11,076 nucleotides of DNA from an uncultured Erysipelotrichaceae bacterium. GTDB lineage: Bacteria > Bacillota_I > Bacilli_A > Erysipelotrichales > Erysipelotrichaceae. The notes below the pieces were generated by a model. It was not told where the DNA came from. It made no database searches and saw only the letters and a list, made by a program, of their open reading frames with translations. A program made the translations under genes and the position numbers. This document shows positions 1 through 7,108 of the stretch, piece after piece (the first letter of the stretch is position 1; each line of letters opens with the position of its first letter). The DNA lies in assembly GCA_937902945.1 (NCBI GenBank), contig CALEMD010000106.1, positions 1-11,076 on the forward strand. Direction: 5' to 3'.

Positions 1-602
1 TGCTTTCAAAAAAGACGGAAGAAGAAACAGCAGAAAGAACCTATTGGACTACAGCACAGAAGATTGCATCCGCAAACAGCATTGAGATTGTTCATGATTA
101 TATACCGCTTTCCAGTCCTAGAAGACCTGGGGAAATACGGGAAATACGCTATATTATCATTCATGAAACCGACAACCGTTCTGCAGGTGCGAACGCAGCC
201 GCACACAGTGCACTGCTTCTTGGCAATACAGAAGATACAACAAGCTGGCACTATACAGTAGACGATCACTCTATCTATCACCATATACCGGATAATGAGA
301 TTTCCTGGAATGCGGGTGATAACAGAACAGCAGATGGCGGCAATCAGAATGGCATTGCCATAGAAATGTGTGTGAATATCGGCAATGACTATGAAAAAAC
401 ACTGGAAAACACTGCAGCACTGACAGCAGAATTGATGAAAGCATATGATCTGACAATGGATGACGTGCGTCTGCATCAAAGCTTCTCAGGCAAGATATGT
501 CCGCATAGACTCATCACTGAAGGACGGGTGAAAGAGTTCTATCAGATGATCAAAGACGAATATGCTGCATTGTCTGTTGAAGAAACGGCAGATACAAAAT
601 AA
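1..602 (+). CDS. N-acetylmuramoyl-L-alanine amidase (Amidase_2 family), 5' truncated by window edge
   Basis: This is the C-terminal part of a zinc-dependent peptidoglycan amidase that cleaves the bond between muramic acid and L-alanine. The open frame runs from the window edge (first whole codon at 3) with no start, so the N-terminus, and any signal peptide or membrane anchor, lies outside. The Amidase_2 landmarks appear in order: IIIHETDN with the first zinc histidine at 162-164, the SWHYTVDD block, a conserved histidine pair in YHHIPDNEISWNAGD, NGIAIEMCVN, and finally VRLHQSFSGKICPHR, which supplies the second zinc histidine and the cysteine ligand seen in T7-lysozyme-like amidases. The C-terminus stops about 30 residues after that motif, with no cell-wall-binding repeats. 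It could serve in wall turnover or be a phage-type endolysin; the non-phage neighbours favour a housekeeping or secreted role. It lies 28 bases upstream of the phospholipase gene and may share its transcript. Confidence 0.9.
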   Translation, partial: LSKKTEEETAERTYWTTAQKIASANSIEIVHDYIPLSSPRRPGEIREIRYIIIHETDNRSAGANAAAHSALLLGNTEDTTSWHYTVDDHSIYHHIPDNEISWNAGDNRTADGGNQNGIAIEMCVNIGNDYEKTLENTAALTAELMKAYDLTMDDVRLHQSFSGKICPHRLITEGRVKEFYQMIKDEYAALSVEETADTK

Positions 603-630
603 AATAACTGATGGAAGTGAGGGATTTGTT

Positions 631-1494
631 TTGGAAAAGAGCGGATTGGTACTTGAAGGCGGCGGCATGCGCGGCGCCTATACAGCAGGTGCTTTGCACT
701 GGCTGTGCGATCATGATGTATATCTGGATTACAGCGTAGGCATATCCAGCGGTGCTGTATATCTTGCAAGCTATCTGATGAAGGATACTGTCATGCTTCA
801 TGACATGCCTCTGAAATATGCGATTGAACCTGCCAATGTAGGAATACAGGGCTTTCTGACAGAAGGAAGACTGGTTGCTTACCATCATCTGTTTGATATT
901 GACCTTAAGAAGAAAGCGAAATTTGATATAAGGCCTTTGAAAGAAGCCAATCCAAATATGGAACTTGGCGCATATGACCTGAATGTCTGCAAGACTATAT
1001 GGTTTGGCCCGCAGGATCTTGATGAAGATCTGCAGCTGCTGAAAGCAAGCTGCACATTGCCTGTTGCCGGCAATGCGGTGAATTTCAATGGTCATAAGCT
1101 GCTGGATGGCGGTATAACAACTATGATACCGATTGAACGCTCCATTGAACAGGGATGCACAAAGCATCTTGTTATCACAACAAAGCCTGCAGATTATGTG
1201 CGCAAGCCTGTTGGTGCGTTCATGCGTGTGTTCATGAAGATGAACTTTATGGGCTATCCAACCGAAGTGCATGATTATGCAATCCGTCATGAGAACTATG
1301 CCCGGCAGGTAGAAATCATTGATGACCTGGTTAAGAATGACAAGGCCATGCTTGTAAGGCCTTCTGAGACAATTGAAGTCAGCAGATATAAAGGAGATCC
1401 AGTAAAACTGGAGCATCTGTATAAGCTTGGCTACGATGATATGGAAAACAGGAAAGAAGAACTGGCTGCATTTTTAGGAAGGGAAATCAAATGA
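631..1494 (+). CDS. Patatin-like phospholipase family protein
   Basis: A 287-residue serine lipid acyl hydrolase of the bacterial patatin family (RssA/YjjU type), predicted cytosolic because no signal peptide is seen. The oxyanion-hole motif GGGMRG is at residues 10-15, the nucleophile elbow GISSG at 37-41 (Ser39), and the second member of the Ser-Asp dyad is Asp159 in LLDGG. I chose the TTG at 631 as start: the purine-rich AGTGAGGG lies about seven bases upstream, and the protein then begins directly before the glycine-rich loop, as usual for the family. The frame is open back to an ATG at 562, but that start has no Shine-Dalgarno and would overlap the amidase by 41 bases. The stop overlaps the start of the HAD gene (ATGA), so the two are translationally coupled. 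The natural substrate cannot be told from sequence. Confidence 0.92.
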   Translation: MEKSGLVLEGGGMRGAYTAGALHWLCDHDVYLDYSVGISSGAVYLASYLMKDTVMLHDMPLKYAIEPANVGIQGFLTEGRLVAYHHLFDIDLKKKAKFDIRPLKEANPNMELGAYDLNVCKTIWFGPQDLDEDLQLLKASCTLPVAGNAVNFNGHKLLDGGITTMIPIERSIEQGCTKHLVITTKPADYVRKPVGAFMRVFMKMNFMGYPTEVHDYAIRHENYARQVEIIDDLVKNDKAMLVRPSETIEVSRYKGDPVKLEHLYKLGYDDMENRKEELAAFLGREIK

Positions 1495-2303
1495 TCAGAC
1501 TGGTTGCGGCAGATCTTGATGGAACCATTGTAAATGGTGATGGGCACTGCAGTGCTGCTGTGGTAAAGGAAATAGATCGCATCCGCAGAATGGGAATATG
1601 CTTTGCGATCTGTTCAGGCAGGCCGATTGAAAGTGTCAGACCATTATTGGATGGATGGGGCCTGACTGACAGACCGGATTACATCATCGGCAGCAATGGC
1701 GGTGAGGTAGAAGAAATCAAAACTGGGAAGTATGCAGTTACCTATACACTGGATGCGGAAATATTGAAAGAGATCATTGATCTATATGAGCCATTGGGTC
1801 TGATTCCAACTCTCTACGGAAAAGATGTTCTGTATGTTGGAAAGGATACACCTGAAACGCGCTATGTAGCGCAGAGACTCAGAGTAAAGATGGAAGTCAG
1901 AGATATACGCTCTATTACCAAACGCCCAGAAATGAAGGAGATGTTTGTATTGAATCCTTCTTTGATGCCGGAGGCAGAAGCATTTGCCAAAGCACATCCG
2001 GATCCGCGCTATGTTGCATTCAAAACAGCTGCAGACCTGTTTGAATTCAATCATCCGCTTCTAGCAAAGGACGTAGGTCTAAGAGTGGTTGCATCTATGA
2101 TGCATATCACACCAGACGCAATCCTTGCTTTTGGCGATACTACCAATGATATCGAAATGCTGAAGTATGCAGGATATGGCGTCTGCATGGATAATGGCAC
2201 AGAGGATGCTAAAAATGCGGCGGATGATATATGCGCTTCCATACAGCATGATGGTGTAGCAGAATACCTGAAAGCACATCTGATCACAGAAGAACTGATA
2301 TGA
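1491..2303 (+). CDS. Cof-type HAD-IIB family hydrolase (sugar-phosphate/nucleotide phosphatase type)
   Basis: A 270-residue member of the haloacid dehalogenase superfamily, Cof subfamily IIB, which usually dephosphorylates sugar phosphates, FMN or similar small metabolites in the cytosol through an aspartyl-phosphate intermediate. Motif I is DLDGT with nucleophile Asp8 and acid/base Asp10; motif II is the serine of CSGRP (Ser42); motif III is most likely Lys193 in LLAKDVGL; motif IV is FGDTTNDIEML (Asp216 and Asp220), which binds magnesium. The region between motifs II and III is the C2B cap that sets substrate choice. Length is normal for the family. The ATG lies inside the phospholipase stop codon and is served by AGGAAGGGA. 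Motif III around the lysine is less canonical (the usual GVSKG is replaced by LLAKDVG). A specific substrate cannot be assigned. Confidence 0.93.
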   Translation: MIRLVAADLDGTIVNGDGHCSAAVVKEIDRIRRMGICFAICSGRPIESVRPLLDGWGLTDRPDYIIGSNGGEVEEIKTGKYAVTYTLDAEILKEIIDLYEPLGLIPTLYGKDVLYVGKDTPETRYVAQRLRVKMEVRDIRSITKRPEMKEMFVLNPSLMPEAEAFAKAHPDPRYVAFKTAADLFEFNHPLLAKDVGLRVVASMMHITPDAILAFGDTTNDIEMLKYAGYGVCMDNGTEDAKNAADDICASIQHDGVAEYLKAHLITEELI

Positions 2304-2310
2304 AACATAG

Positions 2311-2329
2311 CGGCTGATAAAGCCGTTTT
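2311..2329 (+). terminator. Short hairpin terminator after the phospholipase-HAD unit
   Basis: CGGCT (2311-2315) pairs with AGCCG (2321-2325) around the loop GATAA and is followed by TTTT. The stem is only five base pairs, so termination is probably partial. Confidence 0.5.
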
Positions 2330-2343
2330 GCTAGGTGCCATTG

Positions 2344-2373
2344 AAATAGTTTCTTACATAAAAGAAACTATTT
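2344..2373. repeat. 12-bp perfect inverted repeat upstream of the DUF4143 ATPase (possible operator)
   Basis: AAATAGTTTCTT (2344-2355) is the exact reverse complement of AAGAAACTATTT (2362-2373), with a six-base spacer. It sits just 5' of a TATAAT box (2373-2378), whose 17-bp-spaced -35 position (TTTCTT, 2350-2355) falls inside the left arm. The stem is AT-rich and has no run of T after it that would make it a convincing terminator for the upstream unit, so an operator for DNA-binding control is the likelier reading. Confidence 0.6.
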
Positions 2374-2388
2374 ATAATAATATATAAC

Positions 2389-2408
2389 ATTTCTTGTATA
2401 ATAGAAAT
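2389..2408. promoter_or_regulatory. Second dyad containing a TATAAT box, upstream of the DUF4143 ATPase
   Basis: ATTTCT (2389-2394) is complementary to AGAAAT (2403-2408) across an eight-base spacer that contains TATAAT (2397-2402). The half-site is related to that of the 12-bp repeat at 2344-2373 (shared TTTCT/AGAAA core). A protein bound here would cover the -10 region. No good -35 box lies 17 bases upstream, so which of the two TATAAT boxes is used is not clear. Confidence 0.4.
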
Positions 2409-2470
2409 TATTGCATACATTTATCGGCTGTGATTAAATGAAAGAAAGAATGAATGAGGAGGTGATTCTA

Positions 2471-3682
2471 ATGATCGCTCGCGAACTATATATGCGACAG
2501 ATCCGTGACTTCATTGATAAGCCTGTTGTAAAGGTAATTACAGGTATGAGGCGCTGTGGAAAAAGTATCATTATGGAGTTTGCAAAAGAGGAAGTCAGGA
2601 AACGCGGTGTTTCAGAGAACAATATATTCTATGTAAATTTTGAATCATTGGAAAATGAAAATCTGAAGAACTACAAAGATCTTTACCGCACAGTAAAGGA
2701 AACAGTAAAAAAGACATCGGGGAAAGTGTACATTTTCCTTGATGAGATTCAGGAGGTCAGTGAATGGGAGAAGGCAATCAATTCTTTTCGCGTTGACTTT
2801 GACTGTGATATCTATTTGACAGGTTCAAATGCAAAGCTTCTATCCGGCGAACTGGCAACACTTCTGTCTGGCAGATATGTAGAGATAAAGGTTTATCCAC
2901 TTTCTTTTGAGGAATATCTTGATTTTGCTAAGAGCAATGAAGAAGAGAAGAACTTCACTCGACAGGAAAACTTCAAAAACTATCTTCGCTATGGAGGACT
3001 GCCGGGTATTCATCAAATGAAATGGGATGATAACCGCATTATGCAGTATCTGACAGACATTTATAATTCTGTTCTGCTGAATGATGTGATCAAGCGAAAT
3101 CATATACGGGATACAGCACTTCTGGAAAGAATCGTTGCATATCTTATGGATAATATCGGCAATACTTTCTCTGCAAAAACAATATCTGATTTTTTAAAGA
3201 ATCAGGGGCGAAGACTCAGTGCTGAAACGGTATATACTTATATAAAAGCTCTTGAAAACGCATTCCTTGTATATAAAGTGCAGCGCTATGATATCAAGGG
3301 AAAGCATCTGCTTGAAACACAGGAAAAGTATTATGTTTCTGATCTTGGGCTGCGCCACGCGATCATTGGCTATCGTGACAATGATATTGGAGGAGTTCTT
3401 GAAAACGTAGTGTTTGAAGAACTGCTTCGAAGGAATTGGAAAGTTAATATTGGTAAGCAGAATACAGCAGAAGTTGATTTTGTGGCAAATCAGAATCATA
3501 ACCGCATATATATCCAGGTCTGCTATGCTTTGAATGAAAATAATATGGATCGTGAATTCAATCCGCTGCTGAATATTTCAGATCATTATAAAAAGATCGT
3601 TCTGTCTACAGATACCTTGCTCAGTATTGATCGAGATGGTGTGCAGCAGGTAAATATCATTGATTATTTACTTGAAAAGTAA
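2471..3682 (+). CDS. AAA_14/DUF4143 family ATP-binding protein
   Basis: A 403-residue cytosolic P-loop ATPase with a C-terminal DUF4143 domain. The Walker A motif GMRRCGKS is at residues 25-32, Walker B IFLDEIQ at 88-94, and a sensor-like TGSN at 117-120. The following stretch LLSGRYVEIKVYPLSFEEYL is characteristic of this family. DUF4143 covers roughly residues 190-400 and includes FEELLRR and AEVDF (333-337), then an IQV strand, reminiscent of a PD-(D/E)XK nuclease fold core. The frame extends 11 codons upstream to an ATG at 2438, but AGGAGGTGA at 2457-2465 is an ideal Shine-Dalgarno for the ATG at 2471. The molecular function of the family is unknown; members are usually solitary, numerous in gut anaerobes and patchily distributed, as this one is. 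It converges on the ABC transporter operon. Confidence 0.92.
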   Translation: MIARELYMRQIRDFIDKPVVKVITGMRRCGKSIIMEFAKEEVRKRGVSENNIFYVNFESLENENLKNYKDLYRTVKETVKKTSGKVYIFLDEIQEVSEWEKAINSFRVDFDCDIYLTGSNAKLLSGELATLLSGRYVEIKVYPLSFEEYLDFAKSNEEEKNFTRQENFKNYLRYGGLPGIHQMKWDDNRIMQYLTDIYNSVLLNDVIKRNHIRDTALLERIVAYLMDNIGNTFSAKTISDFLKNQGRRLSAETVYTYIKALENAFLVYKVQRYDIKGKHLLETQEKYYVSDLGLRHAIIGYRDNDIGGVLENVVFEELLRRNWKVNIGKQNTAEVDFVANQNHNRIYIQVCYALNENNMDREFNPLLNISDHYKKIVLSTDTLLSIDRDGVQQVNIIDYLLEK

Positions 3683-3719
3683 AAGGCAGGATCTTTCAGA
3701 AAGAAAAAGATCATGCCTT
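3683..3719 (-). terminator. Terminator of the amino-acid transporter operon
   Basis: AAGGCA-GATCTTT (3683-3696) pairs with AAAGATC-TGCCTT (3706-3719) with one mismatched pair. Read on the minus strand the hairpin is followed by TTTT, so it should end the transporter transcript. It lies directly after the stop of the convergent ATPase and may also slow that transcript, although there is no U-run on that side. Confidence 0.7.
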
Positions 3720-3726
3720 CGTATGA

Positions 3727-4455
3727 CTAATACAGTACTTTGCCAAGGAAACTCTTGGCTCTGTCACTTTTGGTATGCTCGAAGAACTCTTCTGGGGTTC
3801 CGGTTTCCACAATCTTGCCTTCATCTACAAAGATAACTTTATCGGCAATCTTTTTAGCAAATCCCATTTCATGGGTTACTAGAACTAGGGTCATGCCTGT
3901 ATCCGCGAGTTCGCTGATCATATCAAGAACCTCTTTGACCATTTCTGGATCCAGAGCGGAGGTTGGTTCATCAAACAGCATGATTTCTGGGTCGCGCATC
4001 AATGAGCGGACGATTGCTACACGCTGCTTCTGACCTCCGGATAGTTCTTCCGGATAGGCATCTTTCTTGTTCTCAAGAGAGATTCTCTGCAGAAGCTGCA
4101 TTGCTTTTTATTCAGCAGCTGCCTGACTTAGATTCTGCACCTTGATAGGGGCTAAAGTCATGTTCTGCAATACAGTGAGATGCGGAAACAGATTGAAGTG
4201 CTGGAAGACAAATCCCATTTTCTCATTGGCAAATTTCTGCTGAGAAGGATTTCTGTAATCGATTGTCTGTCCATCTATTGAAAGGGTTCCGCTGTCGAGA
4301 ATCTCAAGACCGGCAAAGCAGCGGCATAGTGTTGATTTTCCTGAACCGCTCGGTCCGATGATGCAGACAACTTCACCATCATGAACTGTTAAAGATACAT
4401 CATCCAATGCGGCTGTATCTTTGAATTTCTTTACACCGTTTTTAATTTCAATCAT
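3727..4455 (-). pseudogene. Polar amino-acid ABC transporter ATP-binding subunit, interrupted by an in-frame TAA
   Basis: The gene encodes the cytosolic ATPase of a GlnQ/ArtP/HisP-type importer. Across the stop it would be 242 residues, the normal family length. Motifs are all present: Walker A GPSGSGKST (34-42), Q-loop at Gln85, signature LSGGQ (138-142), Walker B MLFDEPTSALDP (159-170) and the switch histidine His195. Codon 116 is TAA (complement of 4108-4110). The frame is unbroken on both sides, and the alignment position, between AAAE and KAMQLL, is normally a charged residue such as Glu, so one base change (GAA to TAA) explains it. The stop separates the Walker A half from the signature/Walker B half, so neither fragment should hydrolyse ATP. 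An ATG 10 bases downstream (4099-4101) could restart translation but has no Shine-Dalgarno. The start ATG at 4455 overlaps the permease stop by eight bases. Confidence 0.93.
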
Positions 4456-5125
4456 GGATGAGCAGCCTCTTTTCAAGATGGTTGGCAATACGGGATACAG
4501 AGACCGTCATGCATAGATACAATACCGTTGCCATCAACAGCGGTATTAGGAAGTTATAGTAGGCATTGCCGATATTGCGAGCTGACTGCAATAGTTCAAT
4601 GACACCGATGGTTCCAAGCAGTGAGGAGTCTTTTATCAATGTAATGAATTCTGAAACAAACGGTGGAATAATGCGGCGCAGAGCCTGCGGAAGAATAATG
4701 AAGCGCATGATCTGCTTCTGAGAAAGACCCAGTGTATATCCTGCTTCACTCTGCCCTTTATCAATGGCCTGGATGCTGGAACGGATCAGTTCTGCCATAT
4801 AGGCACCGGAGTTGATGCTGAGAGCGATGATGCCGCATAGATAGATATTCATTCTCAAGGAAGAACCGGTAATCAGGTAGTACAGAGAAGGGATTCCCAG
4901 AAAGAAGAACAGGATCTGCAAAAGCATTGGCGTTCCGCGGATCAATTCGACATAGACATTGCCGATAACCCGCAGTGCTTTGACTTTGCTCAGTTTGCAT
5001 AAAGCAATCAATGTGCCAAGCAGAATGCCGCATACAACAGAAATACTGGCAATGCCAAGACTCATGCCAGCACCCTTCAGAAGGATAATGAAATTATCCC
5101 AAGTGAAGAATACCGAAATATCCAT
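4448..5125 (-). CDS. Polar amino-acid ABC transporter permease (HisM/GlnP family)
   Basis: A 225-residue integral membrane protein, the channel-forming subunit of an amino-acid importer. Hydrophobic segments suggest five membrane helices, usual for this family, beginning after a short periplasmic-side N-terminus (ISVFFTWDNF). The EAA loop that couples to the ATPase is seen as EAGYTLGLSQKQIMRFIILP, with the conserved glycine followed by the usual proline. Only one permease gene is present, so it most likely works as a homodimer. Its ATG shares one base with the stop of the binding-protein gene (TGATG), and its own stop overlaps the ATPase start; the three genes are clearly one operon. Confidence 0.94.
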   Translation of the reverse strand: MDISVFFTWDNFIILLKGAGMSLGIASISVVCGILLGTLIALCKLSKVKALRVIGNVYVELIRGTPMLLQILFFFLGIPSLYYLITGSSLRMNIYLCGIIALSINSGAYMAELIRSSIQAIDKGQSEAGYTLGLSQKQIMRFIILPQALRRIIPPFVSEFITLIKDSSLLGTIGVIELLQSARNIGNAYYNFLIPLLMATVLYLCMTVSVSRIANHLEKRLLIHD

Positions 5126-5940
5126 CAGTTAAGCTCCCACTTTGTCTTATTTGCTGTATATGCATCTGTTGCCATATAAGATGCAAGTGCTTCATTGACT
5201 TTATTCATCAAAGCATCATTGCCTTCTTTTGCGATGATGCATGTTTCTTCAACCAGCAGCGGTTCTTCTAGAATTACCAGATCTGCATTGGCACTGACAT
5301 AGTTCTGTGCAACTGCCTGATCGAGAACAATTCCGTCATATGCGCCAGTCTTCAATGCTTCAATCATAACCTGAGCATCCGTGACACCTGTGTAAGTGGA
5401 ATTTTCAAGAGTTTCAGCTGCAGATTCTCCGGTTGATCCTGCCTGAGCAGCAATTGACTTGCCATCGAGATCGCTCAATGCAGAAATGCCGCTGTCTTTC
5501 TGAACCAGTACGACCTGGGCACTGGACAGATATGGATCACTGAAAGCAACCTGACGATCTGGATCGTATGTGAAACCGGATATGCCAAGATCTGCCTGTC
5601 CGGACTGAACAGCAGTGATGATAGTATCAAAACTCATGGATACAAATTCAACAGTATAGCCTTCACCAAAATACTGGGCTAATTCATTGCCCATATCTAC
5701 ATCAAATCCCTGCAGAGATCCATCTGTTGCATAGGATTCAAATGGCGGATAATCAGGTGAGATAGCAACTGTGATTGTATTGGCTTTAACTAGCTGGCTG
5801 GCAAAGTCTTCAGCCGCAGGAACTGCAGAAGATGAAGCGGCTGCGGTGGATGCAGAAGCGGAAGAAGAAGCACAGCCGACTAGGCTGAGGCTGAGTGCGG
5901 CAATAAATGCAGTGTGCAATGCTTTGTTATATGTTTTCAT
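5125..5940 (-). CDS. Amino-acid ABC transporter substrate-binding lipoprotein (SBP_bac_3 family)
   Basis: A 271-residue extracellular binding protein anchored to the membrane by lipid. The signal peptide ends in the lipobox LVGC with the modified cysteine at residue 23, followed by a Ser/Ala-rich linker to about residue 45. The SBP_bac_3 fold then begins with ITVAISPDYPPFESY, and GFDVDMGNELAQYF, SFDTIITAVQSGQADLGISG and DPDRQVAFSDPY are typical of the polar amino-acid branch. In this branch the arginine of the DPDR motif normally holds the substrate carboxylate. The start is served by AGAGAGGAAA. Family membership allows Arg, Lys, His, Gln, Glu or cystine; the upstream T-box points to arginine, with proline as the second choice. 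The gene is intact, unlike the ATPase of the same operon. Confidence 0.94.
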   Translation of the reverse strand: MKTYNKALHTAFIAALSLSLVGCASSSASASTAAASSSAVPAAEDFASQLVKANTITVAISPDYPPFESYATDGSLQGFDVDMGNELAQYFGEGYTVEFVSMSFDTIITAVQSGQADLGISGFTYDPDRQVAFSDPYLSSAQVVLVQKDSGISALSDLDGKSIAAQAGSTGESAAETLENSTYTGVTDAQVMIEALKTGAYDGIVLDQAVAQNYVSANADLVILEEPLLVEETCIIAKEGNDALMNKVNEALASYMATDAYTANKTKWELN

Positions 5941-6019
5941 AGTAGATTTCCTCTCTTTTCATATGTGTTCTGATGCATGGAATGATTCTGCGGTTTGAAA
6001 CAGTTCGGTCAGCTTTCAT
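5927..6019 (-). CDS. Putative 30-residue arginine-rich leader peptide between T-box and transporter genes
   Basis: The ATG (complement of 6017-6019) follows AGAGGTG (6034-6028) at a good distance for ribosome binding, immediately after the T-box terminator. The 30-codon frame ends at TAA (5929-5927), overlapping the first 14 bases of the binding-protein gene and containing that gene's own Shine-Dalgarno. Five of the 30 residues are arginine, including an Arg-Arg pair in SNRRIIPCIRTHMKREE, and the codons are mixed (CGA, CGC, AGA). No family is recognised. It may be a leader peptide that couples translation to the binding protein or senses arginine supply; it could also be a chance ORF. Confidence 0.45.
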   Translation of the reverse strand: MKADRTVSNRRIIPCIRTHMKREEIYYENI

Positions 6020-6040
6020 CAATGCATCACCTCTTTCAAT

Positions 6041-6075
6041 AAAAAAGCCGTCACTGGACAAATTCCAGAGACGAC
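6041..6075 (-). terminator. T-box intrinsic terminator
   Basis: GTCGTC-CTGGA (6075-6064) pairs with TCCAG-GACGGC (6058-6047) with one T/T mismatch and one G-U pair, loop ATTTG, followed by six T (6046-6041). Its 5' arm includes the CTCT that the antiterminator needs, so the two structures exclude each other. Confidence 0.9.
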
Positions 6076-6275
6076 TGTTATCGCGGTACCACTCTAGTTG
6101 CTGAATAGAATCTTCAGCCTGCTCTAACCGTTAACGCCGGTATGCGTTTCATCCTACTGCTGTTTCAGATGAACTTCTTGCAGATGCGGTTCACTGGGTC
6201 AGCACTCTACGGACTTTCACTCTGTTCCGTCTCGCTCTTCAGGCTTTCTCAGCTACTCTTCTGTTCGATGAAGTT
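6041..6275 (-). ncRNA. T-box riboswitch leader, probable specifier CGC (Arg)
   Basis: The minus-strand leader has all the parts of a T-box. Stem I closes with AACTTC (6275-6270) against GAAGTT (6177-6172). The specifier loop has AGTA (6257-6254) directly before GCTG, which pairs with CAGT (6196-6193) directly before GAA, the loop-E arrangement of characterised T-boxes. After GAAC comes CGC (6188-6186), then A and the lower helix TCTG, pairing with CAGA (6263-6260). This matches the order in the B. subtilis glyQS leader as I recall it and gives Arg; reading one base earlier gives CCG (Pro). The T-box sequence AGAGTGGTACCGCG (6095-6082) has a UGGU bulge, which pairs with a tRNA whose discriminator is A. 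Its AGAG is matched by CTCT (6070-6067), a covariation of the common AGGG/CCCT. Uncharged tRNA should favour this antiterminator and turn on the transporter. Confidence 0.88.
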
Positions 6276-6281
6276 GAACTC

Positions 6282-6310
6282 ATATTAAAATGTTCTCTTT
6301 CAGATGTCAA
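6282..6310 (-). promoter_or_regulatory. Sigma-A-type promoter of the T-box/transporter operon
   Basis: TTGACA (6310-6305) is a perfect -35 box and TAATAT (6287-6282) a good -10 box, 17 bases apart. Transcription should start near 6275, exactly where the base helix of T-box Stem I begins. It lies after the AraC stop codon, so the transporter is transcribed independently of that gene. Confidence 0.88.
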
Positions 6311-6337
6311 CAGGGATTTTTGGAAAGACCGGGTCTC

Positions 6338-7108
6338 TCAGTCTGTCTTTTTCTTTCTGTATACAGCCGGAGTGCATCCGTATTTGTCTATAAAACAGCG
6401 GTAAAAATAGGATTTGTTATGCAGCCCAACCTGCTGAATAATGGCTTCGGCAGTTATATTTGTAGACACTAGCAGTTCAGCGGCTTTGCTTAGACGCATA
6501 TCAAGAAGTTTTTCCTGAAAAGTAACACCGGTTATTCTGCGGAAGCGCCATGAAAGATAATCTGGATTGTAGCCGGTCGCAATAGCCGTGTCTTTCAATG
6601 TGCAGCTTGCATAATGATCTCCCATGTACTTCAGCACTCTTCCGAATCTGTGCATGGATACCATGGTGGACTCTGTCAGAGAAAGGGTGTCAGGACGGCT
6701 GCGGTCTAGATAGGTAAACAAAGCTACAAGCAGCAGCTTTCTAAGTTTGTCAGAATAGGAATCCTGCATAGATTCATTTGCAATCATCTGCGCAGTCAAT
6801 TCTTCAGTAAAGGTATGGGCAGGGGTTCTGAACATCAGGTATTCATGACTGTCATCAGAAGATTGCAGAAAGTCATACAGTATCCGGCAGTCTGCGATCT
6901 GAGTAAAGAAAAGACTGTCAAAGCTTTGACGCTGATAATGAAGAATGGATGCATCGGCTAATTGTCTGCAGTTATAGCGGATACCGCTTCTTGCAAGCAG
7001 GATATTGCCGCGCTTCAGAAAAATAGAACCTGTATCCGCTGATACAAAGGTGCAGTTATGTTTTGCCATAAAGATGCTTAGGTATTGTGTTTCAGCCATT
7101 TCTTCCAT
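6338..7108 (-). CDS. AraC family transcriptional regulator
   Basis: A 256-residue DNA-binding regulator. The C-terminal AraC/XylS domain covers about residues 155-253: the first helix-turn-helix lies around LKDTAIATGYNPDYLSWRFR, and the second around AEAIIQQVGLHNKSYFYRCF followed by DKYGCTPAVYRK, which is the family signature. The N-terminal 150 residues, with short beta-rich segments (GSIFLKRGNILLARSG), fit a cupin-type sensing domain, though no ligand can be named. Two starts are possible, ATG at 7108 and ATG at 7099; neither has a strong Shine-Dalgarno. The gene is divergent from the flavin reductase with 138 bases between them, so it most likely controls that gene and itself. An inverted repeat overlaps the start region. 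No clear terminator separates it from the downstream T-box promoter. Confidence 0.9.
   Translation of the reverse strand: MEEMAETQYLSIFMAKHNCTFVSADTGSIFLKRGNILLARSGIRYNCRQLADASILHYQRQSFDSLFFTQIADCRILYDFLQSSDDSHEYLMFRTPAHTFTEELTAQMIANESMQDSYSDKLRKLLLVALFTYLDRSRPDTLSLTESTMVSMHRFGRVLKYMGDHYASCTLKDTAIATGYNPDYLSWRFRRITGVTFQEKLLDMRLSKAAELLVSTNITAEAIIQQVGLHNKSYFYRCFIDKYGCTPAVYRKKKTD

Noticed and set aside
562..630. Upstream ATG extension of the patatin-like protein
   Set aside because: No ribosome site at 562, it would overlap the amidase, and the added residues do not resemble the family; the TTG at 631 has a good Shine-Dalgarno.
550..1416. Long minus-strand open frame opposite the phospholipase gene
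   Set aside because: Shadow of the patatin gene, whose catalytic motifs are all on the plus strand.
4099..4101. ATG after the TAA as a genuine separate gene start
   Set aside because: It has no Shine-Dalgarno and the fragment is the exact second half of one ATPase, so this is one broken gene, not two genes.
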